Below are positions 10,773 to 12,124 of a DNA stretch of 12,124 nt, piece after piece. A program made the position numbers and the translations under genes. The notes beneath the pieces are model-generated. The model was not told the origin of the DNA. It did no database searches and saw nothing but the letters and a program-made list of their open reading frames with translations. The stretch is from Gemmatimonadota bacterium (GTDB lineage: Bacteria; Gemmatimonadota; Gemmatimonadetes; Gemmatimonadales; GWC2-71-9). Position 1 is the first letter of the stretch, and each line of letters starts with the position of its first letter. The DNA is taken from NCBI GenBank assembly GCA_003220855.1, contig QHTP01000072.1, positions 1 through 12,124 of the forward strand, written 5' to 3'.

Positions 10773-12124
10773 GCAACCTGCACGCTTTCGACATCGTCGT
10801 CATCTCCGGGTACTTCCTCATCTTGCTCGGGATCGGGTACTGGGCCGCGCGGCGCGAAAAGAACGTGAGCGCCGACTACTTCCTCGCGAGCCGGGACGTG
10901 GGCTGGTTCGCCGTCGGGGCCAGCCTGTTCGCGTCCAACATCGGCAGCGAGCATCTGGTCGGCCTCGCGGGCACCGGCGCCGCGAGCGGGCTCGCGGTCG
11001 GGCACTTCGAGTGGCTCGCCTGCCTCATCCTGCTGCTCCTGGGCTGGCTGTTCGTGCCGTTCTACCTGCGGAGCGGCGTGTACACCATGCCCGAGTTTCT
11101 GGAGCGCCGCTTCAACCCGGCCGCACGCACGTACTTCACGTGGGTCTCGGTGATCGGCTACGTACTCACGAAGATCAGCGTGACGCTGTACGCCGGCGGC
11201 GTCGTGATCCGCGCCGTTACCGGATGGGATTTCTACACGGCGGCGATCGTGCTCATCGTCGTCACGGGACTGTACACGATCTTCGGCGGACTGCGCGCCG
11301 TCGTCTACACCGAGGTGCTGCAGGCGATCGTGCTCATCCTCGGCTCCATCACGCTGATGGCGATCGGCCTCTCGCGCGTTGGGGGGTTCTCCGGACTCGA
11401 GGCGAAAGTCCCCACCGGCTTCTTCTCGATGTGGAAGCCGATCAACCACCCGGACTTCCCGTGGACCGGCATCGTGTTCGGCGCGCCGATCCTCGGCATC
11501 TGGTATTGGTGTACCGACCAGCACATCGTGCAGCGCGTGCTGGCGGCGCAGAGCATCTCCCAGGCGCGCACCGGAACGATCTTCGCCGGTTATCTCAAGA
11601 TTCTTCCCGTGTTCATTTTCGTCCTGCCCGGCGTGGTCGCGGCGGCGCTGTTCACCGACATCCACTCAAACCCCGACTCGGCGTATCCCACACTCGTGAC
11701 GCGGCTGTTGCCGGACGGAGCCAAGGGGCTGGTGCTGGCGGGAATGCTTGCGGCCCTGATGAGCTCGCTCGCCTCGGCGTTCAACGCGTGCTCGACGCTC
11801 CTCACGTGGGACGTGTATCGGAAGATGCGGCCCACCGCGAGCGAGCAGCAGCTCGTGCGCGTCGGCCGGATTTCCGCGGCCGTGATGGTGTTCATGGGAC
11901 TGCTGTGGATTCCATTCATGAAGTACATCTCGTCGCAGATCTACATCTACCTGCAAAGCGTGCAGGCGTACATCGCTCCGCCGATCGCCGCCTGCTTCCT
12001 GCTCGGTCTGTTCTATCGGCGGCTCAACGGCTCGGGCGCAATAGCGTCGCTCCTCACCGGTCTCGTGCTCGGCGTCCTGCGACTCGTGCTCGAGCTGACG
12101 AACAAGGCGTCGGGCGGGCTCGAG
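10769..12124 (+). CDS. SGLT-type sodium/sugar symporter (SSS family), 3' end beyond the window
   Basis: The first 452 residues of a solute:sodium symporter are present; the frame is open to the last base. It starts at ATG 10769, overlapping the TGA of the glycosidase-like gene by four bases. The sequence is strikingly like animal SGLT1: ASLFASNIGSEHLVGLAGTGAAS (51-73), GHFEW (78-82), IWYWCTDQ (244-251), GYLKILP (274-280), LAALMSSLASAFNACSTL (327-344) and YLQSVQAYIAPP (394-405). Every residue known to contact sugar in human SGLT1 (N78, H83, E102, Y290, W291, K321, Q457) has an identical partner here: N57, H62, E81, Y246, W247, K277, Q396. S332 and S333 match the Na2 sodium site, where A329 is as in the Vibrio protein. 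Hydrophobic segments fit the LeuT-like fold in the inner membrane. A glucose- or galactose-like substrate is likely, matching the upstream gene. Confidence 0.93.
   Translation, partial: MSNLHAFDIVVISGYFLILLGIGYWAARREKNVSADYFLASRDVGWFAVGASLFASNIGSEHLVGLAGTGAASGLAVGHFEWLACLILLLLGWLFVPFYLRSGVYTMPEFLERRFNPAARTYFTWVSVIGYVLTKISVTLYAGGVVIRAVTGWDFYTAAIVLIVVTGLYTIFGGLRAVVYTEVLQAIVLILGSITLMAIGLSRVGGFSGLEAKVPTGFFSMWKPINHPDFPWTGIVFGAPILGIWYWCTDQHIVQRVLAAQSISQARTGTIFAGYLKILPVFIFVLPGVVAAALFTDIHSNPDSAYPTLVTRLLPDGAKGLVLAGMLAALMSSLASAFNACSTLLTWDVYRKMRPTASEQQLVRVGRISAAVMVFMGLLWIPFMKYISSQIYIYLQSVQAYIAPPIAACFLLGLFYRRLNGSGAIASLLTGLVLGVLRLVLELTNKASGGLE

Overview
The window is about 12.1 kb of GC-rich bacterial DNA with no RNA genes and almost no non-coding space. 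A SusC/SusD-type outer-membrane uptake pair occurs in a high-GC background, together with a long FG-GAP/VCBS-ASPIC lipoprotein and a multihaem cytochrome of a type I associate with Acidobacteriota, Planctomycetota and Gemmatimonadota. My best guess is therefore a Gemmatimonadota-like organism, probably environmental. This placement is inference from gene content only.

Layout, left to right. (1) Positions 1-3733, plus strand: the 3' two-thirds of a SusC-like TonB-dependent receptor, then a SusD-like substrate-binding lipoprotein gene. The SusD gene is broken by two out-of-frame junctions, each of which also seems to lack a few dozen codons. (2) Positions 3761-3794: a strong hairpin between convergent genes, likely a shared terminator. 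(3) Positions 3801-8361, minus strand: a two-gene operon. It is read first through a lipoprotein of about 1123 residues with 14 FG-GAP/VCBS-type Ca-binding motifs and an ASPIC_UnbV domain, then through a seven-haem c-type cytochrome whose GTG start lies 4 bases after the lipoprotein stop codon. (4) Positions 8362-8471: a divergent intergenic region. (5) Positions 8472-12124, plus strand: a second two-gene operon. It encodes an exported protein that resembles six-hairpin (alpha/alpha-barrel) glycosidases of the glycogen-debranching C-terminal type, followed with an ATGA overlap by an SGLT-type sodium/sugar symporter that runs off the window end.

Taken together the genes suggest carbohydrate scavenging: outer-membrane glycan import by SusCD, trimming by the exported glycosidase-like protein, and inner-membrane uptake by a sodium/hexose symporter that keeps every sugar-contacting residue known from human SGLT1. 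How the lipoprotein and the seven-haem cytochrome fit in is not clear from sequence.

The most unusual feature is at 6480-6552. Four copies of a 7-base repeat, a 17-base centre and four copies of a near-complementary 7-base repeat form one long hairpin. It lies inside the lipoprotein coding sequence, stays in frame, and adds about 24 low-complexity residues exactly between the ASPIC_UnbV domain and the second FG-GAP half. Because 7 is not a multiple of 3, a change of a single repeat unit would break the gene.
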